Source: Alkalimonas sp.
Lineage (GTDB): Bacteria; Pseudomonadota; Gammaproteobacteria; Enterobacterales; Alteromonadaceae
DNA length: 61,430 nucleotides
Direction of reading: 5' to 3'
Assembly: GCF_020831925.1 (NCBI RefSeq)
Contig: NZ_JAFIFQ010000018.1
Span: 1-61,430, forward strand
Shown here: positions 1 to 10,144 of the stretch, one piece after another
Position numbering within the stretch: the stretch's first letter is position 1
Layout: the number at the start of each line of letters is the position of its first letter
The notes under the pieces: generated by a model
The model's database searches: none
What the model was told of the DNA's origin: nothing
The model's input: the letters and a program-made list of their open reading frames with translations, nothing else
Made by a program: the position numbers and the translations under genes

Positions 1-83
1 TCGCCTTCCAGTCGCAGCGTCAATAAGCGCAGTAAACTGGGATCATCATCCACCAGTAAGACGCGGCCTTCAGGGTTACTCAT
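1..83 (-). CDS. glrR: GlrR/QseF-type response regulator, N-terminal fragment cut by the window edge
   Basis: Only the first 27 codons are present. They read MSNPEGRVLLVDDDPSLLRL and continue into a receiver domain. The acidic DDD cluster after a hydrophobic strand is the usual phosphoacceptor-pocket start of a response regulator. The rest of the gene, expected to hold an AAA+ sigma-54 activation domain and a DNA-binding helix, lies outside the window. The start overlaps the end of the upstream lipoprotein gene by 8 bases, and a histidine kinase gene precedes that. The three-gene order kinase-lipoprotein-regulator is that of glrK-qseG-glrR in enterobacteria. The assignment rests on this order and the short receiver match, so the family is likely but the domain layout is unseen. 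Confidence 0.8.
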   Translation of the reverse strand, partial: MSNPEGRVLLVDDDPSLLRLLTLRLEG

Positions 84-663
84 GATCCACTCCGTTATCC
101 GGCTGATTCAAGCGGGCTTCAATCTGGGTCAGGGCTTCAATTTGCTGCTCCAGTTCCAGATTGCGGGCTCGCAGCTGCTCGTGCTCGTGCTGCACATCAG
201 CCAGAGTGCGGCTCAGGGCACTGATGGCCGACTCGGCTTCCAGCAGTTTCTGATTAAAAGCCAGATCCCAGCCAAACAAGGCGGCCAAATCCGGTGACGC
301 CAACATCAGGTGCTCGGCCAGCTGCATCTGGGCACGAAAACGGGTTAAGTAGTTATTTTCCGGGTGTAGCTGCATCAGGCTCATCTGGATCGCGGCTAGC
401 TCAGGCTGCTCTTCCAACAGCCACTGCTCACGCTGCAGCGAGCTGCTACTCAGCACTTGCTGGCGAAACTGCAACCAGGCCAGCAGGCTGTTGCCATCAT
501 CCCCCAGGCTGAGTTGCAGCTCGGGTTCAGCAGTAGTATCCGGCTCCGGTTCAAACTCAACCAATTCCGCTACCGCCTCTGGCTCAGATGCAACCTGCTG
601 CGAATTGAGCAACTGACAGCCCACCAGGCTCAGTAGCATCAGACCGTATAAGAGAACTTTCAT
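76..663 (-). CDS. qseG: QseG/YfhG-like outer-membrane lipoprotein
   Basis: This 195-residue protein starts MKVLLYGLMLLSLVGCQLL, a lipoprotein signal with lipobox LVGC. The middle is acidic and helical. The last 40 residues (LADVQHEHEQLRARNLELEQ onward) form a coiled coil, as expected for QseG, which senses envelope state and activates the partner kinase. I chose the ATG at 663 over upstream codons because it begins directly at the signal peptide and overlaps the kinase stop in an ATGA arrangement. It ends 8 bases inside the response regulator gene, so all three genes are probably translated together. Sequence conservation of this family is low; the call depends on signal, length and operon position. 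Confidence 0.75.
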   Translation of the reverse strand: MKVLLYGLMLLSLVGCQLLNSQQVASEPEAVAELVEFEPEPDTTAEPELQLSLGDDGNSLLAWLQFRQQVLSSSSLQREQWLLEEQPELAAIQMSLMQLHPENNYLTRFRAQMQLAEHLMLASPDLAALFGWDLAFNQKLLEAESAISALSRTLADVQHEHEQLRARNLELEQQIEALTQIEARLNQPDNGVDHE

Positions 664-2078
664 ACCAATTCCTCGGGCAAAGGCAGGCGAATACGTACAC
701 AAAAATCCGCCTGAGGTGAATCGACAATATCGGCTTTTCCGCCGAGCAAACGGGCGCAATCCGCTACAATGGAAAGACCAAGACCGGAACCCAGTACCTG
801 ATCATGGCGCGGGCTCTGACCACGCTGGAACGGCTCAAACAAACGTTCGCGCTGCTCGGGCGCGATGCTGTGGCCTTTATTGGCCACTTCCAGCCACCAA
901 TGCTGTTCGTGCTGCTGCAGCTCAATGCGCACTTCGCTGTTCTCGGCACCATAGGCCTGGGCATTGTTGATCAGGTTATCCAGAATTCGCCGGAACAGCA
1001 TACCATCGGTATAGAGCTGCTCGACCAGGCAGTTCAGCTGAATGGCCTGGCCGCGTTGTTGCAACGCCAGGGTATGATCCTGCACACAGGCTTCAATCAT
1101 GGCGCGGGCCGGGTGCCATTTCAACTCGGGCTTGGCTTGTTGCAGCAACCGGTTGTAATCGAGCAACTGTTCAGTCAGCTGACTGAGCCGGTCGGCACTG
1201 CCATTGAGCAAAGTCACTACTTCCTGCTGCTGCGGTGTCAGCGGGCCAACCAATTGTTCGGTTAATAAAGAACAGCCTTCCCGAATGCTGGATAACGGTG
1301 TTTTTAGTTCGTGCGAAGCGTGCCGCAGTAAAATCAGCCGCAAGGATTCCAGCTGCTGCAAACGACCGGCCAGCACCCGCAACTGCTCGCCCAGCTCCGT
1401 CAGCTCTTTTGGGCCTTGCACCCTGGCTTCAGGAAAGGGCTGCTGCCGGCCAATGGCGCGGATCATCCGCTCCAGCATGGTAACCGGGCTGGTAATACGG
1501 CGCGAACCCCAGATTACCAACAGCAGGGTTATAAACACCAACAAAATGGTTTGCCAGGTCAGCTGTTGCTGGGCTGAAGCCACATCGCGCTGCTGCGCGG
1601 CCAGTTGCAGCTCCAGCTGCTGCCAGATCTGCTGCGACAAACGGCTTTGCTGCTGCCGCAGTTGCTGCAATAAGGGTTCTAACTGGTCGGCACTTTGCTG
1701 GGCAAAGGATTGATTGAGCTGCTGTAGAGTGAGTTCTTGTTGCTGGCACAAGGTACTTTCGGTGAGTGACTGACAGACCTGAGGCAACAGTTGCTGGTAA
1801 CTGGCCAGATGGTTTTGCGCCAGCCGGGCCAGGGCATCGGTTTTCAGCACGGCAAACTGGCGGATGGCACGCTCGATATCCACCACCTGGTTTTGCATTT
1901 GCTCCATCCGCCGCACGCTGGCAGCCGAGTTGCTGGCCTGCTCGACCGCTTGCTGGCTGATGCCGGTTAAAGCACGGTGACTTTGCCACATCAACACCGC
2001 TACCGGGATCAGCGCCAGCACAAAGCTGGACAACACCAATTGTCGCAACGAAGCGGTTTGCAGCAGTTGAAGTTTCAT
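660..2078 (-). CDS. glrK: GlrK/QseE-like sensor histidine kinase
   Basis: The 472-residue kinase has a membrane helix at about 14-31, a periplasmic glutamine-rich helical sensor region to about 175, a second helix at 177-190 and a HAMP-like linker with a TSPV motif. The dimerisation helix carries the phospho-acceptor histidine at 256 in HELKTP. The N box (DNLINNAQAYG) and the glycine-rich GSGLGLSIV ATP-lid motif follow. It would sit in the inner membrane and phosphorylate the downstream GlrR-type regulator; in enterobacteria this system drives sigma-54 transcription of the glmY small RNA and responds to envelope stress. Its stop overlaps the qseG start by 4 bases. Confidence 0.9.
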   Translation of the reverse strand: MKLQLLQTASLRQLVLSSFVLALIPVAVLMWQSHRALTGISQQAVEQASNSAASVRRMEQMQNQVVDIERAIRQFAVLKTDALARLAQNHLASYQQLLPQVCQSLTESTLCQQQELTLQQLNQSFAQQSADQLEPLLQQLRQQQSRLSQQIWQQLELQLAAQQRDVASAQQQLTWQTILLVFITLLLVIWGSRRITSPVTMLERMIRAIGRQQPFPEARVQGPKELTELGEQLRVLAGRLQQLESLRLILLRHASHELKTPLSSIREGCSLLTEQLVGPLTPQQQEVVTLLNGSADRLSQLTEQLLDYNRLLQQAKPELKWHPARAMIEACVQDHTLALQQRGQAIQLNCLVEQLYTDGMLFRRILDNLINNAQAYGAENSEVRIELQQHEQHWWLEVANKGHSIAPEQRERLFEPFQRGQSPRHDQVLGSGLGLSIVADCARLLGGKADIVDSPQADFCVRIRLPLPEELV

Positions 2079-2137
2079 CGATGGGATACGGTCGTCCGAT
2101 TTGGTTCAAGCATACCGTGTTTCAAGAAGAAGCGACA

Positions 2138-2203
2138 GTCTGTGGCCCGAGTAACCGGAGTGACCCAAGTAACCGGAATGAACCGAGCGACCAAGCCACA
2201 GAC
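2138..2203. repeat. Inverted 9-bp arms enclosing imperfect 18-bp direct repeats
   Basis: GTCTGTGGC (2138-2146) and its exact complement GCCACAGAC (2195-2203) flank a 48-base interior. Inside, an 18-base unit beginning RAGTAACCGGARTGAMCC occurs twice (about 2150-2185), followed by a partial third copy (GAGCGACC). The element lies between the small membrane-protein gene and the histidine-kinase start, so on the minus strand it would fall in the 5' leader of glrK. It has no T-run and is not an ordinary terminator. Its role is unknown; a structured mRNA leader or a protein-binding array are both possible. Confidence 0.55.
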
Positions 2204-2215
2204 CATCAAGGGGAT

Positions 2216-2398
2216 TTAGTTACCTGCAGCAGGCTCAGCCTCAGCAGGCAGTGGTGTTGCAGCACCAACAGATTCTGCCTGTTCACGTTCCCAGGTCAAA
2301 ACGCCCTCGTTATTCAAGTCAATACGACGCAGCATGGCGGTAACCAGCATCAGATTCAGAATCAAAAAAGTGACCAGCGTAGCAATTACAGGGTCCAT
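2216..2398 (-). CDS. Small single-helix membrane protein of unknown function
   Basis: A 60-residue protein beginning MDPVIATLVTFLILNLMLV, with one membrane helix over about residues 3-22. A polar tail rich in Ala, Glu and Pro follows. The ATG at 2398 is preferred over an in-frame upstream start because AGGAGA sits 6 bases before it on the coding strand. It lies about 140 bases upstream of glrK in the same direction, separated by the repeat structure at 2138-2203. I do not recognise a family. It may be an accessory peptide of the signalling operon or an independent gene. Confidence 0.6.
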   Translation of the reverse strand: MDPVIATLVTFLILNLMLVTAMLRRIDLNNEGVLTWEREQAESVGAATPLPAEAEPAAGN

Positions 2399-2779
2399 CG
2401 TCGTTCTCCTCAGGCGCTGTGATACAAAGTTCGTGATGAAATTCCAGCGCATTCTGAGGTAACTAATACAACTGTTGTGCCAACTTTATTAATCCATATA
2501 AATCATGGAGTTAAATTAATAAACAACCAGCATTCAGCCGATAAGTGTCTCCAATTGGCGACAGTAAAAAAGGGGTATTACAAAATTCATTTAAAAACAG
2601 ATGCTTACACTGTCTTGGTTTTGCGACACTGGCCTGCCAGCTATAAAAACACGGACATTTCGCCTCGGGCCTGGCTGCCCCGACCACTGAAAAAGATCGA
2701 CGTTTAGCCATCTATACTGTTGCAAGCCCGAAAAAATGGTGGTATTAATAGATGCACTACAAAAATAAGGCGAACCACA
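2399..2779. other. Intergenic region upstream of the leucine operon
   Basis: This AT-richer divergent region separates the small membrane-protein gene (minus) from the leucine leader (plus). It should hold promoters for both. The best plus-strand -10 candidate is TATACT at 2713-2718, about 60 bases before leuL, but I see no good -35 box at the right distance, so an activator may be needed. TATAAA at 2642-2647 is a weaker alternative. No convincing gene is visible here. Confidence 0.4.
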
Positions 2780-2866
2780 ATGCCATTGAATGCTTGCGTT
2801 ACCAGCATTATTTTCAACCTCCTCCTCCTTCGTATACTGCGCGGGGCGGATTGGTGCTGTTCGTAA
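2780..2866 (+). CDS. leuL: leu operon leader peptide
   Basis: A 28-codon reading frame starts at ATG 2780 after an AAGG ribosome-binding site 9 bases upstream and ends at TAA 2864-2866. Codons 14-17 (2819-2830) are four successive leucine codons, CTC CTC CTC CTT, within [11 protein letters not shown]. Four tandem leucines are also the hallmark of the enterobacterial leuL peptide. A strong terminator starts 20 bases after the stop and leuA follows. Ribosome stalling at the leucine codons when leucyl-tRNA is scarce would leave CGGGG at 2842-2846 free to pair with CCCCG at 2891-2895, breaking the terminator. The codon run is seen directly; the mechanism is inferred from classic leu attenuation. 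Confidence 0.85.
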   Translation: MPLNACVTSIIFNLLLLRILRGADWCCS

Positions 2867-2885
2867 GTTAAGTAGCCAAATTCTG

Positions 2886-2916
2886 AAAAACCCCGTGCCT
2901 AAGGCCGGGGTTTTTT
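2886..2916 (+). terminator. leu operon attenuator terminator
   Basis: AAAAACCCCG (2886-2895) pairs perfectly with CGGGGTTTTT (2906-2915), and the loop can pair further (GCC with GGC). The 3' arm ends in a run of six T. It lies between leuL and leuA, where a Rho-independent attenuator is expected. An alternative pairing partner, CGGGG at 2842-2846, is placed for antitermination. Confidence 0.88.
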
Positions 2917-2981
2917 GCTTTTGGGCAACGCCATCCCTGCCAGGGCATCACCCAGACAAGAACGATGAAAGGAAAAGCAGC

Positions 2982-5626
<2,645 letters not shown>

Positions 5627-5628
5627 CC

Positions 5629-7035
5629 ATGGGCCAGACTTTATACCAGAAAATTTATCAAAGCCATGTCGTGGGCCAGCTGAATGCTAGCACCGACTTG
5701 TTGTACGTCGATCGCCATCTGATCCACGAAGTGACCTCACCACAGGCCTTTGCTGGCTTAAAGCAAGCCAACCGGCCTGTACGACGGCCAGATCTGACCT
5801 TCGCCACCATGGATCACAACGTGTCTACCCAGCGTCGCAGTATGGATGCTGCCGGTGAAACCTCACGCAAACAGCTGGAAGCTCTGGCGCAGAACTGCGA
5901 TGAGCACCGCATCCCCTTGCTGGATTTAACCCATCCGGATCAGGGCATTGTGCATGTGATTGGCCCGGAGTTGGGCTTAACTCAGCCCGGTATGATCATT
6001 GTCTGCGGTGACTCGCATACCTCTACCCATGGCGCTTTTGGGGCTCTGTCCTTTGGCATCGGTACTTCGGAAGTTGAGCATGTGCTGGCTACCCAGACAC
6101 TGCCACAGCAACAGGCAAAAACGTTGAAAATAGACATCAACGGCGCACTGTCACCCCACGTGACGCCAAAAGATGTGATCCTGGCCGTGATTGGCGAGCT
6201 GGGCACCGCCGGTGGCAATGGCTATGTGGCGGAGTTTAGCGGCAGTGCCATTCGCGCCATGAGCATGGAAGGTCGCATGACGCTGTGCAATATGAGCATC
6301 GAAATGGGGGCCAAAGCTGGCTTGATTGCGCCGGATGACACCACCATCACCTATTTAAAAGGCAAAGAACATGCGCCAACAGCCGAGCACTGGGATGCGG
6401 CAGTGGCTTACTGGCAAAGCCTGTACTCCGACGATGACGCTGTGTTTGATAAGGTGGTCTTTATTGATGCCAGCCGTATCAAACCTCAGATCAGCTGGGG
6501 CACCAGCCCGGAGCAGGTGATTGCAGTAGATCAGCCAATCCCGGCAGCAGAGGCTTTTAGCGAGCAGAGCAAGCAAGATGCGGCCCGCCGTGCCTATGAA
6601 TACATGGGGCTAACCCCAGGCCAGAAGCTGACAGACTTGACGGTCGATGTGGTCTTTATCGGCTCCTGCACCAACAGCCGGATTGAAGATTTACGCGCCG
6701 CGGCCAGCCTGGTAGAGGGCAAACAGGTAGCCGAGGGCGTGCGCGCTCTTATCGTACCGGGCTCCGGTCAGGTCAAGCGTCAGGCCGAAAGCGAAGGCTT
6801 GGCCACTATTTTCAAAGCCGCTGGTTTTGAATGGCGCGAGCCGGGCTGCTCCATGTGCCTGGGCATGAACGACGACCGGGTCGAAGCTGGCCAGCGCTGC
6901 GCCTCGACCAGCAACCGTAACTTTGAAGGTCGCCAGGGCCGTGGCAGCCGTACCCACCTGGTTAGCCCGACCATGGCCGCAGCTGCCGCCATCGCCGGCC
7001 GTTTTGTTGATATCACCACAGGAGATTGGGCATGA
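5629..7035 (+). CDS. leuC: 3-isopropylmalate dehydratase large subunit
   Basis: LeuC, with LeuD, interconverts 2- and 3-isopropylmalate by an aconitase-like reaction on a 4Fe-4S cluster. The 468-residue protein shows the cluster cysteines in [11 protein letters not shown] and in GCSMCLGMN, and the family segment [12 protein letters not shown]. The ATG at 5629 is chosen over the longer open frame because AGGAG sits just upstream and the protein starts [13 protein letters not shown] as in homologues. The gene overlaps leuD by 4 bases. Confidence 0.97.
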   Translation: MGQTLYQKIYQSHVVGQLNASTDLLYVDRHLIHEVTSPQAFAGLKQANRPVRRPDLTFATMDHNVSTQRRSMDAAGETSRKQLEALAQNCDEHRIPLLDLTHPDQGIVHVIGPELGLTQPGMIIVCGDSHTSTHGAFGALSFGIGTSEVEHVLATQTLPQQQAKTLKIDINGALSPHVTPKDVILAVIGELGTAGGNGYVAEFSGSAIRAMSMEGRMTLCNMSIEMGAKAGLIAPDDTTITYLKGKEHAPTAEHWDAAVAYWQSLYSDDDAVFDKVVFIDASRIKPQISWGTSPEQVIAVDQPIPAAEAFSEQSKQDAARRAYEYMGLTPGQKLTDLTVDVVFIGSCTNSRIEDLRAAASLVEGKQVAEGVRALIVPGSGQVKRQAESEGLATIFKAAGFEWREPGCSMCLGMNDDRVEAGQRCASTSNRNFEGRQGRGSRTHLVSPTMAAAAAIAGRFVDITTGDWA

Positions 7036-7646
7036 ATCCAAGCATCCACCACTTATTCGCTAGCGGCCTGGTCTGCCCACTGGATAAAAACAACGTCGAT
7101 ACCGATCAGATCATTCCGAAACAGTTTCTGACCTCGGTGAGCCGGGATGGTTTTGCCGAAGCACTGTTTTACGACTGGCGCTATCTGGCCGATGGCAGCC
7201 CAAACCCGGACTTTGTGCTGAACTACCCACAATACCAAGGGGCAAGCATCTTGCTGAGCCGGGCCAACTTCGGCTGTGGCTCCAGCCGTGAGCATGCGCC
7301 CTGGGCACTGCAGCAGTATGGTTTTCAGGTGATTATTGCCGAAAGCTTTGCCGATATTTTCTACAACAATTGCGCCAACAATGGCATGCTGCTGATAGCG
7401 CTGAGCAAAGGCAACATCGACAGCCTGTTCACCCGCTGCAGCGAAGGGCCGCAGCAGTGGCACATTGATTTAAAAAATCAGGAAATTCGCTTTGGCAACA
7501 ATGCCGCGCTCGGCTTTGAGATTGATCCGGACATCAAGCAGCGCCTGTTAAGCGGGCTGGATTTTATCGGCAGCAGCGAGCAATTCGCACCGCAAATCAG
7601 CGACTTTGAACAAAGCCGCAAAGCCAGCCAGCCCTGGCTGGGTTAA
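7032..7646 (+). CDS. leuD: 3-isopropylmalate dehydratase small subunit
   Basis: The 204-residue swivelling subunit completes isopropylmalate isomerase with LeuC. Family motifs are [19 protein letters not shown] near the N terminus and [15 protein letters not shown] in the middle, which helps bind the substrate carboxylate. ATG 7032 overlaps the leuC stop (ATGA); a TTG six bases earlier is in frame but less likely. It is the last gene of the leu operon and is followed by a strong hairpin. Confidence 0.97.
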   Translation: MNPSIHHLFASGLVCPLDKNNVDTDQIIPKQFLTSVSRDGFAEALFYDWRYLADGSPNPDFVLNYPQYQGASILLSRANFGCGSSREHAPWALQQYGFQVIIAESFADIFYNNCANNGMLLIALSKGNIDSLFTRCSEGPQQWHIDLKNQEIRFGNNAALGFEIDPDIKQRLLSGLDFIGSSEQFAPQISDFEQSRKASQPWLG

Positions 7647-7664
7647 GTCACTCATTGGTCCATC

Positions 7665-7691
7665 ACAGGCCCTCACCAGATGAGGGCCTGT
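7665..7691 (+). terminator. Hairpin after leuD
   Basis: ACAGGCCCTCA pairs perfectly with TGAGGGCCTGT across a 5-base loop (11 bp stem), 18 bases after the leuD stop. There is no T-run, so it may end transcription weakly or mainly protect the leu mRNA 3' end. Confidence 0.6.
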
Positions 7692-7852
7692 CCACTCACT
7701 GAACTCACCGTTTCACTGAAAAACACATCTTTTAATTTTAATTACAAAATCACTGTGTTATTTTAACAGTCGCTTCGCTTTCACAGCAAAGTAAACTCAT
7801 TCAATATTTTACGCAGCGTCACAGCAGTGACATAGCCAAGGGATAGGTAGCT

Positions 7853-8347
7853 ATGACTATAAAACGGAACAGAACAGCATTGATCGGTTTTTTTGTCGGA
7901 ATGGTGCTACTGGCTGGCTGCAGCAGCAACCAGTCCTCAGAGCAGTTTAGCGACTTACCCCTGACCGAGGCAGCACTGCGTGCTCCTGAGTGGCACAGCC
8001 TCCAACGCTATGAAGCGCTTTATCCGGTTGATGAGGCACGCGCGGGCAATAGCGGCTGTGCAACCGTTGAGTATGTCATTACCCCCGACTACCGGATTAC
8101 CGATGTCAAAACCACACACTCAACCAGCAGGCACTTCGCACAGCAAGCACGGCAGGCAATTACCCGCCTGAATTTTGCTAATGTTGCTTCCGGAATCTTA
8201 ACCGAACCGGTAAAAACAAGAACACGCTTCGAGTTTTGCCTGCAAAACAATGACGGTGACTGTGCTGTCAGCATGCTGCAACAAGAGCGGCACTGTCAGG
8301 GGACTGATGTATTCTTTTCCATTGGTTCTCGGGTAAAAAGGCTATGA
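7853..8347 (+). CDS. Lipoprotein with TonB C-terminal-like domain
   Basis: A 164-residue protein with a lipoprotein signal (VGMVLLAGCSS, Cys near residue 22). The folded part, about residues 50-135, resembles a TonB C-terminal domain: GCATVEYVITPDYRITDVKT, then a helix with ARQAITRLNF and a strand TRTRFEFCLQ. A true TonB has an N-terminal membrane anchor and a proline-rich spanner; here there is a lipid anchor and no spacer. It is therefore more likely a periplasmic or outer-membrane protein using this fold for another role. It overlaps the next gene by 4 bases (ATGA), so the two probably work together. No specific function can be assigned. Confidence 0.7.
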   Translation: MTIKRNRTALIGFFVGMVLLAGCSSNQSSEQFSDLPLTEAALRAPEWHSLQRYEALYPVDEARAGNSGCATVEYVITPDYRITDVKTTHSTSRHFAQQARQAITRLNFANVASGILTEPVKTRTRFEFCLQNNDGDCAVSMLQQERHCQGTDVFFSIGSRVKRL

Positions 8348-9384
8348 CATTTCCAGGAAGTTCAGGTGCAGGTTTTCAAGCAAGCAACTCAACAAGCCAC
8401 TTCATCCGGTACTGTGTTGTGTCCGCACTCTGCCTTTGGCTGACAGGTTGCGCCCAGCTAGTAGCCTTTAAAATCAATGATCATATCAAGCCCAGATCCA
8501 GCACACAGGATGAAGGCGAGTTGTTACAGGCAAACCATTACCGGCACTGCCTTGAGCCTGGCTCCTGCATCAGTTACTGGCACATTCAACCGACGGATGA
8601 GCCCATCGATTATACATTTAAGCTTACTGTTCAGACACCTACCGATGCTTGGAGCATGACAACTAACCTCTCGACCGATGATCAGAATCTATTTCAGGGC
8701 ACCATGTTGATTCTACCCTGCTATAGCTGCACCAAAGAAACGATGGGATGGCATGCTGCCTATTTCAGGCATCTTGGATTCAATGTATTGCTGCCGGATT
8801 TATTAGGCCATGGCGACTCAAGCCCTGGTTTGGGTTTTGGGATTAAAGATGCGCAATTACTCGAGCAAATCATCCACAAGCATCATGAACTACCAAAACC
8901 TTTGTTGGTGACCGCACTATCGATGGGGGCTTATACCGCAGCGCATTTGCAGCACCAGCTGGATGTGGATGGCATGATCTGGATTGCACCCAGTGTGCAG
9001 TTTGATGATGCTGTGTCGCTGTACCCGCAACTTAGTGGCTCGCGTTGGCACCGGCTTATCCCGGCAACGTCGTTGCGAAAAGGTGCTGAACTGGCGTTAA
9101 AAAAAGCCAACATCACGCTGGCGCAAACCAATCTGCTGGACTATCCACCGCTCTCGCGCTCACTGGTTTTACTCTCAGATCATGATCTCATAGCCCCCTA
9201 TGATCACTACTTAGCCTGGAGTGAGCTGCCGCACATTGATCTGTTCAACCTGACGGAATACCAGCACTTTCTAATGATGGCCATAACGCCAGACAAACAT
9301 GAGATGATCTTCAGTTGGCTCAAGCAGCTTGCCCCCCTGGCGGCCCAGACCGCTCATGCTGTCGAGCAGAATGAGTCCGATTAA
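8344..9384 (+). CDS. Alpha/beta hydrolase-fold lipoprotein
   Basis: A 346-residue protein with an unusually long polar N terminus before a hydrophobic stretch ending in LTGC (Cys about residue 36), so it is probably a lipoprotein. The remainder fits an alpha/beta hydrolase: GTMLILPCYSC, then DLLGHGDSS and the nucleophile elbow ALSMGAYTAA, where Ser lies in a G/A-x-S-x-G-like turn. A late acidic region (LVLLSDHDLIAPYDHY) precedes the histidine of EYQHFLMM. Substrate is unknown; esterase or lipase-like activity at the membrane is plausible. It is translationally coupled to the TonB-C-like lipoprotein upstream. Confidence 0.75.
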   Translation: MTFPGSSGAGFQASNSTSHFIRYCVVSALCLWLTGCAQLVAFKINDHIKPRSSTQDEGELLQANHYRHCLEPGSCISYWHIQPTDEPIDYTFKLTVQTPTDAWSMTTNLSTDDQNLFQGTMLILPCYSCTKETMGWHAAYFRHLGFNVLLPDLLGHGDSSPGLGFGIKDAQLLEQIIHKHHELPKPLLVTALSMGAYTAAHLQHQLDVDGMIWIAPSVQFDDAVSLYPQLSGSRWHRLIPATSLRKGAELALKKANITLAQTNLLDYPPLSRSLVLLSDHDLIAPYDHYLAWSELPHIDLFNLTEYQHFLMMAITPDKHEMIFSWLKQLAPLAAQTAHAVEQNESD

Positions 9385-9536
9385 CGGTGTTTGCTTTTGT
9401 TGTACCCTATACATTTTTAGTTACAAAACGACATGCTGCTAACACTTACATTATGCCGTAAGCTGGGCTAGTTTGAGAACTTGTTACTCTTGCGACTTTG
9501 TTTCTCTTGCTACTTACGTTACTGAGGAGACTTGCC

Positions 9537-9857
9537 ATGCTGTTCACAACCACCGATTCATTACCCGGCTATCAGATCCAGGCTGTGCTTGGCGTTGTCA
9601 CCGGCAATGTGGTGCAATCCAAGCATGTCGGCCGCGATATTATGGCCGGGCTTAAAGGCATTGTTGGCGGCGAGCTAAAAGGCTACACCCAGATGATGAG
9701 CGAAGCCCGCGACAAAGCCATTCAGCGACTGGTCGAAGAAGCCACCCAACTGGGAGCCGACGCCGTGGTTGGCATTCGCTTTAGTACCAGCTCAATTCTG
9801 GCCGGCTCCAGCGAGCTGCTGGCTTATGGTACTGCCGTCAAATTGCAGCGGGCCTGA
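9537..9857 (+). CDS. ybjQ: YbjQ family (UPF0145) protein
   Basis: The 106-residue protein matches YbjQ in length and motifs: TTDSLPGYQIQAVLGVVTGN at the N terminus, then SEARDKAIQRLVEEATQLGA and DAVVGIRFSTSS. The family forms cytosolic pentamers and is annotated as putative heavy-metal binding, but no biochemical role is established. ATG 9537 is chosen because GAGGAGA lies 7 bases upstream. A small membrane-protein gene starts 2 bases after the stop, so the two are co-transcribed. Confidence 0.88.
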   Translation: MLFTTTDSLPGYQIQAVLGVVTGNVVQSKHVGRDIMAGLKGIVGGELKGYTQMMSEARDKAIQRLVEEATQLGADAVVGIRFSTSSILAGSSELLAYGTAVKLQRA

Positions 9858-9859
9858 AG

Positions 9860-10120
9860 ATGAATCAACTCAATGAGCAGCAAGCCAAGGCCGCCGCCGA
9901 TGCCCTGCTTGGCCCGCAGCAGGCAACCATTGATGCCAAAAGGCAACATCAACAGGCGGCTCAGCAAAAAGCCAGCGCACACCGCAAACGCATGGCATGG
10001 GCCCTGCCCTGCCTGGCTGGCGGCCTTGCTCTGGGCATGATGCATACAGCCCCACTTTTGTCGGCGATACTGGCGGTTCTTGCTATCGCCACACTTGTCA
10101 CCTTTATCGTCCGACAATAG
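9860..10120 (+). CDS. Small membrane protein, unknown function
   Basis: An 86-residue protein with a glutamine/alanine-rich cytosolic helix (1-44) and two closely spaced hydrophobic segments at about 45-60 and 65-83. It begins 2 bases after ybjQ and ends 24 bases before the beta-lactamase-like gene, in the same direction. I do not recognise a family. The N-terminal helix is polar and may be a coiled coil. Co-transcription with ybjQ is likely. Confidence 0.65.
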   Translation: MNQLNEQQAKAAADALLGPQQATIDAKRQHQQAAQQKASAHRKRMAWALPCLAGGLALGMMHTAPLLSAILAVLAIATLVTFIVRQ

Positions 10121-10144
10121 ACCAAACTGCTCAGGGAAGAATAT

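Noticed and set aside
1429-2109. 226-codon minus-strand frame in the kinase region
   Set aside because: It is in another frame of glrK, which has full domain support; the alternative reads as an Ala/Arg-rich shadow.
2790-2981. Upstream extension of leuA to 2790
   Set aside because: It runs through the leader peptide and attenuator; the family N terminus and ribosome site fit ATG 2982.
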